Below are positions 1 to 10,685 of a stretch of DNA of 17,421 nucleotides, in pieces. This stretch comes from Nymphaea colorata. Lineage: Eukaryota > Streptophyta > Magnoliopsida > Nymphaeales > Nymphaeaceae. Each line of letters starts with the position of its first letter. The stretch's first letter is position 1. The notes beneath the pieces were generated by a model, which had not been told where the DNA came from, did not search any database, and saw only the letters and a program-made list of their open reading frames with translations. The DNA is taken from positions 1 to 17,421 of the forward strand of contig NW_022204573.1 of NCBI RefSeq assembly GCF_008831285.2, written 5' to 3'. Made by a program: the position numbers and the translations under genes.

Positions 1-1187
1 TTGGTGATTTCAATCATTTAAATCGTTACTTATACATGTAATAACAAGTGAAACACATTAGATTAACTATAAAAGAGCAAATGAACCACTTGAATTTTGT
101 TCATTTTCATGCAAACTTGTGATTTAAATCCACTAAATCTTCAACGTGGATGTAGCAACATGTTAATCACATTCAATGAAATATGCGTGCTCAGATGAAT
201 CGCTTAAATCCCACTCGTATTGATACAAACTTGTGATTTCAATTCATTAGATCCTTACTATTGATGTAACTACAAGTTCAACTCATTGGATTGACTACAA
301 GAGATCAAACTAATGCGTAGATCCCACTTGCATCCATTTGAACTTGTGATTTCAATCAGCAAAATCAATAATTGTACATGTAATAACAAGTGAAACGCAT
401 TAGGCTAATGATAAGCGATCAAACGAATGACGTGAATCTCATTTTTTCGTACAAACTTTTAGTTTGAACCATTGAAATCATTCGTTATAGATGTAATAAC
501 AAGCGAAACACGTTATATTAACTGAAATACAGCAAGTAAATAACTTAAATGTCATTTATGTTCATACAAGCCTGTAATTTCGTTCCACTAAATCATTCAA
601 CATGCATCTTTAAGCACATTCACACATTAGTTTGTGATTCAAGTCATTCAATTGATCCCTTATAGTTAACCTAATGTGTTTCACTGTTTATTACTTCTAT
701 AAAGAACGATTTAAATCACCAGTTCATACAGTTAAAAATGGAATCTATGCGTTAGTTTCATCCCTAGTAATTCAACTTGTCGTTACATTTATAGTACGCG
801 ATATAAGCGATTGAAATCAGTTGTTCGTATAAACACGAGTGGGATTTAAGCGATTCATTTGATCACACATATTTAATTGAATGTTTTTAACTTGTTAGTA
901 CATCCATTTTGAATGATTTAGTTGATCGAAATCACAAGTTTGTATGAGAATGAATAAGATTCAAGTCGTTAATTTGCTCCCCTATATTTAATCTAATGTG
1001 TTTCACTTGTTATTACATGTGTAATGAACGATTTAAATGATTGAAATCACAAGTTCATATGGATACAAGTGGGATCTATGCTTTTGTTTGACCCCTTTTA
1101 CTTAATTCAATAAAACAAAAAGTTCTACTTATTGGACTAACTACAAGCATCAAACTAATCTATACATCAGATTTGTGTCCATATGAA
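1..1187 (+). repeat. Satellite unit, copy 1 (1187 bp)
   Basis: First complete unit. It differs from the majority unit by one T missing near 139-141 (CTTC where all later copies read CTTTC). In later copies, positions after this point are shifted by one relative to this copy. It contains turn points near 629 and 1121. Confidence 0.97.
1108..1134. repeat. Second turn point: short dyad (copy 1)
   Basis: CAATAA at 1108-1113 and TTATTG at 1129-1134 are exact inverted repeats separated by a 15-base A-rich loop. Leftward subunits end and rightward ones resume here. The outer arms continue as the longer R4/F1 pairing. It recurs at 2296-2322 in copy 2 and once in each later complete copy. Confidence 0.7.
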
Positions 1188-1190
1188 TTG

Positions 1191-1305
1191 GTGATTTCAA
1201 TCATTTAAATCGTTACTTATACATGTAATAACAAGTGAAACACATTAGATTAACTATAAAAGAGCAAATGAACCACTTGAATTTTGTTCATTTTCATGCA
1301 AACTT
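1191..1305 (+). repeat. Subunit F1 (115 bp)
   Basis: A full subunit. It opens with 'gtgatttcaatcatttaaat', followed by the core 'gtaataacaagtgaaacaca' near 1213-1232. The reverse complement of R4 is its closest relative in the unit. I counted about 16 mismatches over about 132 aligned positions that run slightly past both subunit ends, roughly 88% identity. Confidence 0.85.
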
Positions 1306-1420
1306 GTGATTTAAATCCACTAAATCTTTCAACGTGGATGTAGCAACATGTTAATCACATTCAATGAAATATGCGTGCTCAGATGAATCGCTTAAATCCC
1401 ACTCGTATTGATACAAACTT
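1306..1420 (+). repeat. Subunit F2 (115 bp)
   Basis: A full subunit starting 'gtgatttaaatccac'. Its core is strongly diverged from F1: the region equivalent to 'taataacaagtgaaac' reads closer to 'tagcaacatgttaatc'. It ends with a 'cccactcgtattgatacaaa' tail, a variant of the tail seen at the end of F3. Confidence 0.8.
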
Positions 1421-1533
1421 GTGATTTCAATTCATTAGATCCTTACTATTGATGTAACTACAAGTTCAACTCATTGGATTGACTACAAGAGATCAAACTA
1501 ATGCGTAGATCCCACTTGCATCCATTTGAACTT
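1421..1533 (+). repeat. Subunit F3 (113 bp)
   Basis: A full subunit starting 'gtgatttcaattcatt' and ending with the tail 'cccacttgcatccatttgaa'. The two 5-bp duplications in the array (copies 5 and 11) both fall in the F3 subunit of their copy. Confidence 0.82.
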
Positions 1534-1646
1534 GTGATTTCAATCAGCAAAATCAATAATTGTACATGTAATAACAAGTGAAACGCATTAGGCTAATGAT
1601 AAGCGATCAAACGAATGACGTGAATCTCATTTTTTCGTACAAACTT
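1534..1646 (+). repeat. Subunit F4 (113 bp)
   Basis: A full subunit starting 'gtgatttcaatcagc' with the core 'gtaataacaagtgaaacgca', one base different from the F1 core. ACTTGT at 1530-1535 and ACAAGT at 1574-1579 are exact inverted repeats 50 bp end to end. They show the short dyad that most subunits carry in a less perfect form. Confidence 0.82.
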
Positions 1647-1761
1647 TTAGTTTGAACCATTGAAATCATTCGTTATAGATGTAATAACAAGCGAAACACG
1701 TTATATTAACTGAAATACAGCAAGTAAATAACTTAAATGTCATTTATGTTCATACAAGCCT
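1647..1761 (+). repeat. Subunit F5 (115 bp)
   Basis: A full subunit with a diverged opening (it reads 'ttagtttgaaccattg' where F1 has 'gtgatttcaatcattt'), followed by the clear core 'gtaataacaagcgaaacacg'. It has the most altered opening block of the rightward subunits. Confidence 0.78.
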
Positions 1762-1817
1762 GTAATTTCGTTCCACTAAATCATTCAACATGCATCTTTA
1801 AGCACATTCACACATTA
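1762..1817 (+). repeat. Subunit F6, 5' part only
   Basis: The opening 'gtaatttcgttccactaaat' matches the F2 opening, and the following 'catgcatctttaagcacatt' aligns loosely with the F2 core. Similarity then stops at the turn point, where the subunit is joined to a leftward partial subunit. Confidence 0.7.
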
Positions 1818-1825
1818 GTTTGTGA
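1808..1825. repeat. First turn point: short dyad (copy 2)
   Basis: TCACA at 1808-1812 and TGTGA at 1821-1825 are inverted repeats with an 8-base gap. Extending each arm outward by two bases gives six of seven matches. This is where rightward subunits give way to leftward ones. The same dyad lies at 620-637 in copy 1 and at the equivalent place in every copy. Confidence 0.65.
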
Positions 1826-1907
1826 TTCAAGTCATTCAATTGATCCCTTATAGTTAACCTAATGTGTTTCACTGTTTATTACTTCTATAAAGAACGATTT
1901 AAATCAC
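1818..1907 (-). repeat. Subunit R1, truncated at the turn (about 90 bp)
   Basis: Reversed, this subunit begins at 1907 and contains the core as 'gtgtttcactgtttattac' on the plus strand. Compared with R4 it lacks about 9 bp between the opening and the 'atttaaat' element. Its far end stops at the turn point. Confidence 0.75.
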
Positions 1908-2008
1908 CAGTTCATACAGTTAAAAATGGAATCTATGCGTTAGTTTCATCCCTAGTAATTCAACTTGTCGTTACATTTATAGTACGCGATATAAGCGATT
2001 GAAATCAG
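1908..2008 (-). repeat. Subunit R2, internally shortened (101 bp)
   Basis: A leftward subunit about 14 bp shorter than the norm. Compared with R4, the missing bases lie mainly beside the core, where the 'aatctaatgtgt' segment is reduced. Its opening reads 'atcag' in place of 'atcac'. It also carries 'atagtacgcgatataagcga', the most CG-rich stretch noticed in the unit. Confidence 0.75.
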
Positions 2009-2123
2009 TTGTTCGTATAAACACGAGTGGGATTTAAGCGATTCATTTGATCACACATATTTAATTGAATGTTTTTAACTTGTTAGTACATCCATTTTGA
2101 ATGATTTAGTTGATCGAAATCAC
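2009..2123 (-). repeat. Subunit R3 (115 bp)
   Basis: A full-length leftward subunit ending at its marker 'cgaaatcac'. Its core is diverged ('tttttaacttgttagtacat' on the plus strand). The TTT run shortened in copies 5, 7, 8, 9 and 10 lies here, at about 2059-2061 in this copy. Confidence 0.8.
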
Positions 2124-2238
2124 AAGTTTGTATGAGAATGAATAAGATTCAAGTCGTTAATTTGCTCCCCTATATTTAATCTAATGTGTTTCACTTGTTA
2201 TTACATGTGTAATGAACGATTTAAATGATTGAAATCAC
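2124..2238 (-). repeat. Subunit R4 (115 bp)
   Basis: A full-length leftward subunit and the inverted partner of F1. Its plus-strand core 'gtgtttcacttgttattaca' is the exact reverse complement of the F1 core. Together with F1 of the next copy it flanks the second turn point, so the two can pair as arms of a foldback. Confidence 0.85.
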
Positions 2239-2375
2239 AAGTTCATATGGATACAAGTGGGATCTATGCTTTTGTTTGACCCCTTTTACTTAATTCAATA
2301 AAACAAAAAGTTCTACTTATTGGACTAACTACAAGCATCAAACTAATCTATACATCAGATTTGTGTCCATATGAA

Positions 2376-3563
2376 TTGGTGATTTCAATCATTTAAATCG
2401 TTACTTATACATGTAATAACAAGTGAAACACATTAGATTAACTATAAAAGAGCAAATGAACCACTTGAATTTTGTTCATTTTCATGCAAACTTGTGATTT
2501 AAATCCACTAAATCTTTCAACGTGGATGTAGCAACATGTTAATCACATTCAATGAAATATGCGTGCTCAGATGAATCGCTTAAATCCCACTCGTATTGAT
2601 ACAAACTTGTGATTTCAATTCATTAGATCCTTACTATTGATGTAACTACAAGTTCAACTCATTGGATTGACTACAAGAGATCAAACTAATGCGTAGATCC
2701 CACTTGCATCCATTTGAACTTGTGATTTCAATCAGCAAAATCAATAATTGTACATGTAATAACAAGTGAAACGCATTAGGCTAATGATAAGCGATCAAAC
2801 GAATGACGTGAATCTCATTTTTTCGTACAAACTTTTAGTTTGAACCATTGAAATCATTCGTTATAGATGTAATAACAAGCGAAACACGTTATATTAACTG
2901 AAATACAGCAAGTAAATAACTTAAATGTCATTTATGTTCATACAAGCCTGTAATTTCGTTCCACTAAATCATTCAACATGCATCTTTAAGCACATTCACA
3001 CATTAGTTTGTGATTCAAGTCATTCAATTGATCCCTTATAGTTAACCTAATGTGTTTCACTGTTTATTACTTCTATAAAGAACGATTTAAATCACCAGTT
3101 CATACAGTTAAAAATGGAATCTATGCGTTAGTTTCATCCCTAGTAATTCAACTTGTCGTTACATTTATAGTACGCGATATAAGCGATTGAAATCAGTTGT
3201 TCGTATAAACACGAGTGGGATTTAAGCGATTCATTTGATCACACATATTTAATTGAATGTTTTTAACTTGTTAGTACATCCATTTTGAATGATTTAGTTG
3301 ATCGAAATCACAAGTTTGTATGAGAATGAATAAGATTCAAGTCGTTAATTTGCTCCCCTATATTTAATCTAATGTGTTTCACTTGTTATTACATGTGTAA
3401 TGAACGATTTAAATGATTGAAATCACAAGTTCATATGGATACAAGTGGGATCTATGCTTTTGTTTGACCCCTTTTACTTAATTCAATAAAACAAAAAGTT
3501 CTACTTATTGGACTAACTACAAGCATCAAACTAATCTATACATCAGATTTGTGTCCATATGAA
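2376..3563 (+). repeat. Satellite unit, copy 3 (1188 bp)
   Basis: A complete unit of the majority length. By eye it is identical to copy 2. Confidence 0.97.
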
Positions 3564-4751
3564 TTGGTGATTTCAATCATTTAAATCGTTACTTATACAT
3601 GTAATAACAAGTGAAACACATTAGATTAACTATAAAAGAGCAAATGAACCACTTGAATTTTGTTCATTTTCATGCAAACTTGTGATTTAAATCCACTAAA
3701 TCTTTCAACGTGGATGTAGCAACATGTTAATCACATTCAATGAAATATGCGTGCTCAGATGAATCGCTTAAATCCCACTCGTATTGATACAAACTTGTGA
3801 TTTCAATTCATTAGATCCTTACTATTGATGTAACTACAAGTTCAACTCATTGGATTGACTACAAGAGATCAAACTAATGCGTAGATCCCACTTGCATCCA
3901 TTTGAACTTGTGATTTCAATCAGCAAAATCAATAATTGTACATGTAATAACAAGTGAAACGCATTAGGCTAATGATAAGCGATCAAACGAATGACGTGAA
4001 TCTCATTTTTTCGTACAAACTTTTAGTTTGAACCATTGAAATCATTCGTTATAGATGTAATAACAAGCGAAACACGTTATATTAACTGAAATACAGCAAG
4101 TAAATAACTTAAATGTCATTTATGTTCATACAAGCCTGTAATTTCGTTCCACTAAATCATTCAACATGCATCTTTAAGCACATTCACACATTAGTTTGTG
4201 ATTCAAGTCATTCAATTGATCCCTTATAGTTAACCTAATGTGTTTCACTGTTTATTACTTCTATAAAGAACGATTTAAATCACCAGTTCATACAGTTAAA
4301 AATGGAATCTATGCGTTAGTTTCATCCCTAGTAATTCAACTTGTCGTTACATTTATAGTACGCGATATAAGCGATTGAAATCAGTTGTTCGTATAAACAC
4401 GAGTGGGATTTAAGCGATTCATTTGATCACACATATTTAATTGAATGTTTTTAACTTGTTAGTACATCCATTTTGAATGATTTAGTTGATCGAAATCACA
4501 AGTTTGTATGAGAATGAATAAGATTCAAGTCGTTAATTTGCTCCCCTATATTTAATCTAATGTGTTTCACTTGTTATTACATGTGTAATGAACGATTTAA
4601 ATGATTGAAATCACAAGTTCATATGGATACAAGTGGGATCTATGCTTTTGTTTGACCCCTTTTACTTAATTCAATAAAACAAAAAGTTCTACTTATTGGA
4701 CTAACTACAAGCATCAAACTAATCTATACATCAGATTTGTGTCCATATGAA
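3564..4751 (+). repeat. Satellite unit, copy 4 (1188 bp)
   Basis: A complete unit of the majority length. By eye it is identical to copies 2 and 3. It is the last unchanged copy before the run of variant copies 5-11. Confidence 0.97.
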
Positions 4752-5942
4752 TTGGTGATTTCAATCATTTAAATCGTTACTTATACATGTAATAACAAGT
4801 GAAACACATTAGATTAACTATAAAAGAGCAAATGAACCACTTGAATTTTGTTCATTTTCATGCAAACTTGTGATTTAAATCCACTAAATCTTTCAACGTG
4901 GATGTAGCAACATGTTAATCACATTCAATGAAATATGCGTGCTCAGATGAATCGCTTAAATCCCACTCGTATTGATACAAACTTGTGATTTCAATTCATT
5001 AGATCCTTACTATTGATGTAACTACAATACAAGTTCAACTCATTGGATTGACTACAAGAGATCAAACTAATGCGTAGATCCCACTTGCATCCATTTGAAC
5101 TTGTGATTTCAATCAGCAAAATCAATAATTGTACATGTAATAACAAGTGAAACGCATTAGGCTAATGATAAGCGATCAAACGAATGACGTGAATCTCATT
5201 TTTTCGTACAAACTTTTAGTTTGAACCATTGAAATCATTCGTTATAGATGTAATAACAAGCGAAACACGTTATATTAACTGAAATACAGCAAGTAAATAA
5301 CTTAAATGTCATTTATGTTCATACAAGCCTGTAATTTCGTTCCACTAAATCATTCAACATGCATCTTTAAGCACATTCACACATTAGTTTGTGATTCAAG
5401 TCATTCAATTGATCCCTTATAGTTAACCTAATGTGTTTCACTGTTTATTACTTCTATAAAGAACGATTTAAATCACCAGTTCATACAGTTAAAAATGGAA
5501 TCTATGCGTTAGTTTCATCCCTAGTAATTCAACTTGTCGTTACATTTATAGTACGCGATATAAGCGATTGAAATCAGTTGTTCGTATAAACACGAGTGGG
5601 ATTTAAGCGATTCATTTGATCACACATATTAATTGAATGTTTTTAACTTGTTAGTACATCCATTTTGAATGATTTAGTTGATCGAAATCACAAGTTTGTA
5701 TGAGAATGAATAAGATTCAAGTCGTTAATTTGCTCCCCTATATTTAATCTAATGTGTTTCACTTGTTATTACATGTGTAATGAACGATTTAAATGATTGA
5801 AATCACAAGTTCATATGGATACAAGTGGGATCTATGCTTTTGTTTGACCCTTTTACTTAATTCAATAAAACAAAAAGTTCTACTTATTGGACTAACTACA
5901 AGCATCAAACTAATCTATACATCAGATTTGTGTCCATATGAA
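4752..5942 (+). repeat. Satellite unit, copy 5 (1191 bp)
   Basis: A complete unit with three changes. TACAA is duplicated in tandem at 5023-5032 (+5). One T is missing from a TTT run near 5629-5630. One C is missing from a CCCC run at 5848-5850. The net +3 accounts exactly for the length. Confidence 0.97.
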
Positions 5943-7129
5943 TTGGTGATTTCAATCATTTAAATCGTTACTTATACATGTAATAACAAGTGAAACACAT
6001 TAGATTAACTATAAAAGAGCAAATGAACCACTTGAATTTTGTTCATTTTCATGCAAACTTGTGATTTAAATCCACTAAATCTTTCAACGTGGATGTAGCA
6101 ACATGTTAATCACATTCAATGAAATATGCGTGCTCAGATGAATCGCTTAAATCCCACTCGTATTGATACAAACTTGTGATTTCAATTCATTAGATCCTTA
6201 CTATTGATGTAACTACAAGTTCAACTCATTGGATTGACTACAAGAGATCAAACTAATGCGTAGATCCCACTTGCATCCATTTGAACTTGTGATTTCAATC
6301 AGCAAAATCAATAATTGTACATGTAATAACAAGTGAAACGCATTAGGCTAATGATAAGCGATCAAACGAATGACGTGAATCTCATTTTTTCGTACAAACT
6401 TTTAGTTTGAACCATTGAAATCATTCGTTATAGATGTAATAACAAGCGAAACACGTTATATTAACTGAAATACAGCAAGTAAATAACTTAAATGTCATTT
6501 ATGTTCATACAAGCCTGTAATTTCGTTCCACTAAATCATTCAACATGCATCTTTAAGCACATTCACACATTAGTTTGTGATTCAAGTCATTCAATTGATC
6601 CCTTATAGTTAACCTAATGTGTTTCACTGTTTATTACTTCTATAAAGAACGATTTAAATCACCAGTTCATACAGTTAAAAATGGAATCTATGCGTTAGTT
6701 TCATCCCTAGTAATTCAACTTGTCGTTACATTTATAGTACGCGATATAAGCGATTGAAATCAGTTGTTCGTATAAACACGAGTGGGATTTAAGCGATTCA
6801 TTTGATCACACATATTTAATTGAATGTTTTTAACTTGTTAGTACATCCATTTTGAATGATTTAGTTGATCGAAATCACAAGTTTGTATGAGAATGAATAA
6901 GATTCAAGTCGTTAATTTGCTCCCTATATTTAATCTAATGTGTTTCACTTGTTATTACATGTGTAATGAACGATTTAAATGATTGAAATCACAAGTTCAT
7001 ATGGATACAAGTGGGATCTATGCTTTTGTTTGACCCCTTTTACTTAATTCAATAAAACAAAAAGTTCTACTTATTGGACTAACTACAAGCATCAAACTAA
7101 TCTATACATCAGATTTGTGTCCATATGAA
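5943..7129 (+). repeat. Satellite unit, copy 6 (1187 bp)
   Basis: A complete unit. Its only change from the majority unit is one C missing from a CCCC run at 6922-6924. Confidence 0.97.
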
Positions 7130-8315
7130 TTGGTGATTTCAATCATTTAAATCGTTACTTATACATGTAATAACAAGTGAAACACATTAGATTAACTATA
7201 AAAGAGCAAATGAACCACTTGAATTTTGTTCATTTTCATGCAAACTTGTGATTTAAATCCACTAAATCTTTCAACGTGGATGTAGCAACATGTTAATCAC
7301 ATTCAATGAAATATGCGTGCTCAGATGAATCGCTTAAATCCCACTCGTATTGATACAAACTTGTGATTTCAATTCATTAGATCCTTACTATTGATGTAAC
7401 TACAAGTTCAACTCATTGGATTGACTACAAGAGATCAAACTAATGCGTAGATCCCACTTGCATCCATTTGAACTTGTGATTTCAATCAGCAAAATCAATA
7501 ATTGTACATGTAATAACAAGTGAAACGCATTAGGCTAATGATAAGCGATCAAACGAATGACGTGAATCTCATTTTTTCGTACAAACTTTTAGTTTGAACC
7601 ATTGAAATCATTCGTTATAGATGTAATAACAAGCGAAACACGTTATATTAACTGAAATACAGCAAGTAAATAACTTAAATGTCATTTATGTTCATACAAG
7701 CCTGTAATTTCGTTCCACTAAATCATTCAACATGCATCTTTAAGCACATTCACACATTAGTTTGTGATTCAAGTCATTCAATTGATCCCTTATAGTTAAC
7801 CTAATGTGTTTCACTGTTTATTACTTCTATAAAGAACGATTTAAATCACCAGTTCATACAGTTAAAAATGGAATCTATGCGTTAGTTTCATCCCTAGTAA
7901 TTCAACTTGTCGTTACATTTATAGTACGCGATATAAGCGATTGAAATCAGTTGTTCGTATAAACACGAGTGGATTTAAGCGATTCATTTGATCACACATA
8001 TTAATTGAATGTTTTTAACTTGTTAGTACATCCATTTTGAATGATTTAGTTGATCGAAATCACAAGTTTGTATGAGAATGAATAAGATTCAAGTCGTTAA
8101 TTTGCTCCCCTATATTTAATCTAATGTGTTTCACTTGTTATTACATGTGTAATGAACGATTTAAATGATTGAAATCACAAGTTCATATGGATACAAGTGG
8201 GATCTATGCTTTTGTTTGACCCCTTTTACTTAATTCAATAAAACAAAAAGTTCTACTTATTGGACTAACTACAAGCATCAAACTAATCTATACATCAGAT
8301 TTGTGTCCATATGAA
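7130..8315 (+). repeat. Satellite unit, copy 7 (1186 bp)
   Basis: A complete unit with two single-base losses: one G from a GGG run at 7971-7972, and one T from the same TTT run that is short in copies 5, 8, 9 and 10 (near 8001-8002). Confidence 0.97.
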
Positions 8316-9502
8316 TTGGTGATTTCAATCATTTAAATCGTTACTTATACATGTAATAACAAGTGAAACACATTAGATTAACTATAAAAGAGCAAATGAA
8401 CCACTTGAATTTTGTTCATTTTCATGCAAACTTGTGATTTAAATCCACTAAATCTTTCAACGTGGATGTAGCAACATGTTAATCACATTCAATGAAATAT
8501 GCGTGCTCAGATGAATCGCTTAAATCCCACTCGTATTGATACAAACTTGTGATTTCAATTCATTAGATCCTTACTATTGATGTAACTACAAGTTCAACTC
8601 ATTGGATTGACTACAAGAGATCAAACTAATGCGTAGATCCCACTTGCATCCATTTGAACTTGTGATTTCAATCAGCAAAATCAATAATTGTACATGTAAT
8701 AACAAGTGAAACGCATTAGGCTAATGATAAGCGATCAAACGAATGACGTGAATCTCATTTTTTCGTACAAACTTTTAGTTTGAACCATTGAAATCATTCG
8801 TTATAGATGTAATAACAAGCGAAACACGTTATATTAACTGAAATACAGCAAGTAAATAACTTAAATGTCATTTATGTTCATACAAGCCTGTAATTTCGTT
8901 CCACTAAATCATTCAACATGCATCTTTAAGCACATTCACACATTAGTTTGTGATTCAAGTCATTCAATTGATCCCTTATAGTTAACCTAATGTGTTTCAC
9001 TGTTTATTACTTCTATAAAGAACGATTTAAATCACCAGTTCATACAGTTAAAAATGGAATCTATGCGTTAGTTTCATCCCTAGTAATTCAACTTGTCGTT
9101 ACATTTATAGTACGCGATATAAGCGATTGAAATCAGTTGTTCGTATAAACACGAGTGGGATTTAAGCGATTCATTTGATCACACATATTAATTGAATGTT
9201 TTTAACTTGTTAGTACATCCATTTTGAATGATTTAGTTGATCGAAATCACAAGTTTGTATGAGAATGAATAAGATTCAAGTCGTTAATTTGCTCCCCTAT
9301 ATTTAATCTAATGTGTTTCACTTGTTATTACATGTGTAATGAACGATTTAAATGATTGAAATCACAAGTTCATATGGATACAAGTGGGATCTATGCTTTT
9401 GTTTGACCCCTTTTACTTAATTCAATAAAACAAAAAGTTCTACTTATTGGACTAACTACAAGCATCAAACTAATCTATACATCAGATTTGTGTCCATATG
9501 AA
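8316..9502 (+). repeat. Satellite unit, copy 8 (1187 bp)
   Basis: A complete unit. Its only change is one T missing from the recurrently shortened TTT run, near 9188-9189. Confidence 0.97.
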
Positions 9503-10685
9503 TTGGTGATTTCAATCATTTAAATCGTTACTTATACATGTAATAACAAGTGAAACACATTAGATTAACTATAAAAGAGCAAATGAACCACTTGAATTTT
9601 GTTCATTTTCATGCAAACTTGTGATTTAAATCCACTAAATCTTTCAACGTGGATGTAGCAACATGTTAATCACATTCAATGAAATATGCGTGCTCAGATG
9701 AATCGCTTAAATCCCACTCGTATTGATACAAACTTGTGATTTCAATTCATTAGATCCTTACTATTGATGTAACTACAAGTTCAACTCATTGGATTGACTA
9801 CAAGAGATCAAACTAATGCGTAGATCCCACTTGCATCCATTTGAACTTGTGATTTCAATCAGCAAAATCAATAATTGTACATGTAATAACAAGTGAAACG
9901 CATTAGGCTAATGATAAGCGATCAAACGAATGACGTGAATCTCATTTTTTCGTACAAACTTTTAGTTTGAACCATTGAAATCATTCGTTATAGATGTAAT
10001 AACAAGCGAAACACGTTATATTAACTGAAATACAGCAAGTAAATAACTTAAATGTCATTTATGTTCATACAAGCCTGTAATTTCGTTCCACTAAATCATT
10101 CAACATGCATCTTTAAGCACATTCACACATTAGTTTGTGATTCAAGTCATTCAATTGATCCCTTATAGTTAACCTAATGTGTTTCACTGTTTATTACTTC
10201 TATAAAGAACGATTTAAATCACCAGTTCATACAGTTAAAATGGAATCTATGCGTTAGTTTCATCCTAGTAATTCAACTTGTCGTTACATTTATAGTACGC
10301 GATATAAGCGATTGAAATCAGTTGTTCGTATAAACACGAGTGGGATTTAAGCGATTCATTTGATCACACATATTAATTGAATGTTTTTAACTTGTTAGTA
10401 CATCCATTTTGAATGATTTAGTTGATCGAAATCACAAGTTTGTATGAGAATGAATAAGATTCAAGTCGTTAATTTGCTCCCCTATATTTAATCTAATGTG
10501 TTTCACTTGTTATTACATGTGTAATGAACGATTTAAATGATTGAATCACAAGTTCATATGGATACAAGTGGGATCTATGCTTTTGTTTGACCCTTTTACT
10601 TAATTCAATAAAACAAAAAGTTCTACTTATTGGACTAACTACAAGCATCAAACTAATCTATACATCAGATTTGTGTCCATATGAA
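9503..10685 (+). repeat. Satellite unit, copy 9 (1183 bp)
   Basis: The shortest complete unit, with five single-base losses, each in a homopolymer: AAAAA to AAAA at 10237-10240, CCC to CC at 10264-10265, TTT to TT at 10373-10374, AAA to AA at 10544-10545, and CCCC to CCC at 10591-10593. Together they explain the length exactly. Confidence 0.97.

Larger units (their letters stand above)
1121..1817 (+). repeat. Rightward block of subunits (about 696 bp)
   Basis: This block runs from the second turn point of copy 1 to the first turn point of copy 2 and recurs once per unit. It starts with the 3' part of a subunit (about 1121-1190), then holds five full subunits (F1-F5) and the first part of a sixth, all reading left to right. 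The marker 'gtgat' or its diverged equivalent begins subunits at 1191, 1306, 1421, 1534, 1647 and 1762, a spacing of 113-115 bp. The block edges are estimates, good to about 10 bp, because the sequence near the turns is diverged. Confidence 0.85.
1818..2309 (-). repeat. Leftward block of subunits (about 492 bp)
   Basis: Here the same subunit family runs on the opposite strand. The reverse marker 'atcac' (or 'atcag') ends at 1907, 2008, 2123 and 2238. The reverse complement of 2124-2238 is very close to subunit F1. The block holds one truncated subunit (R1), one with an internal gap (R2), two full ones (R3, R4) and the 3' part of another up to the second turn point. With the rightward block it makes the 1188-bp unit a large imperfect inverted repeat. 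Confidence 0.85.
1188..2375 (+). repeat. Satellite unit, copy 2 (1188 bp, reference copy)
   Basis: A complete unit with the majority sequence throughout, used here as the reference for subunit coordinates. Its length is the same as copies 3, 4, 12, 13 and 14, and I saw no base difference among them. Confidence 0.97.

Noticed and set aside
549-665. An open frame of 38 codons starting ATG, repeated in each complete copy
   Set aside because: It is short, crosses a turn point between opposed subunits, and shows no recognisable motif. It is what chance gives in such sequence. No longer frame was seen in the parts I traced, though I did not scan all six frames fully.
820-840. CENP-B-box-like motif (TTCG, four bases, A, then an ACGAG stretch)
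   Set aside because: Only about six of the nine fixed positions of the mammalian box fit, and the CGGG part is not matched. This is within what chance would give.
1-1187. Treating copy 1 as a distinct variant at an array edge
   Set aside because: It differs from the majority by a single T and begins exactly at the window edge, so nothing shows that the array starts here.
1121-2309. Foldback transposon or a pair of terminal inverted repeats
   Set aside because: The inverted parts are themselves made of tandem subunits. There are no target-site duplications, no unique interior and no element boundary; the unit simply tiles head to tail.
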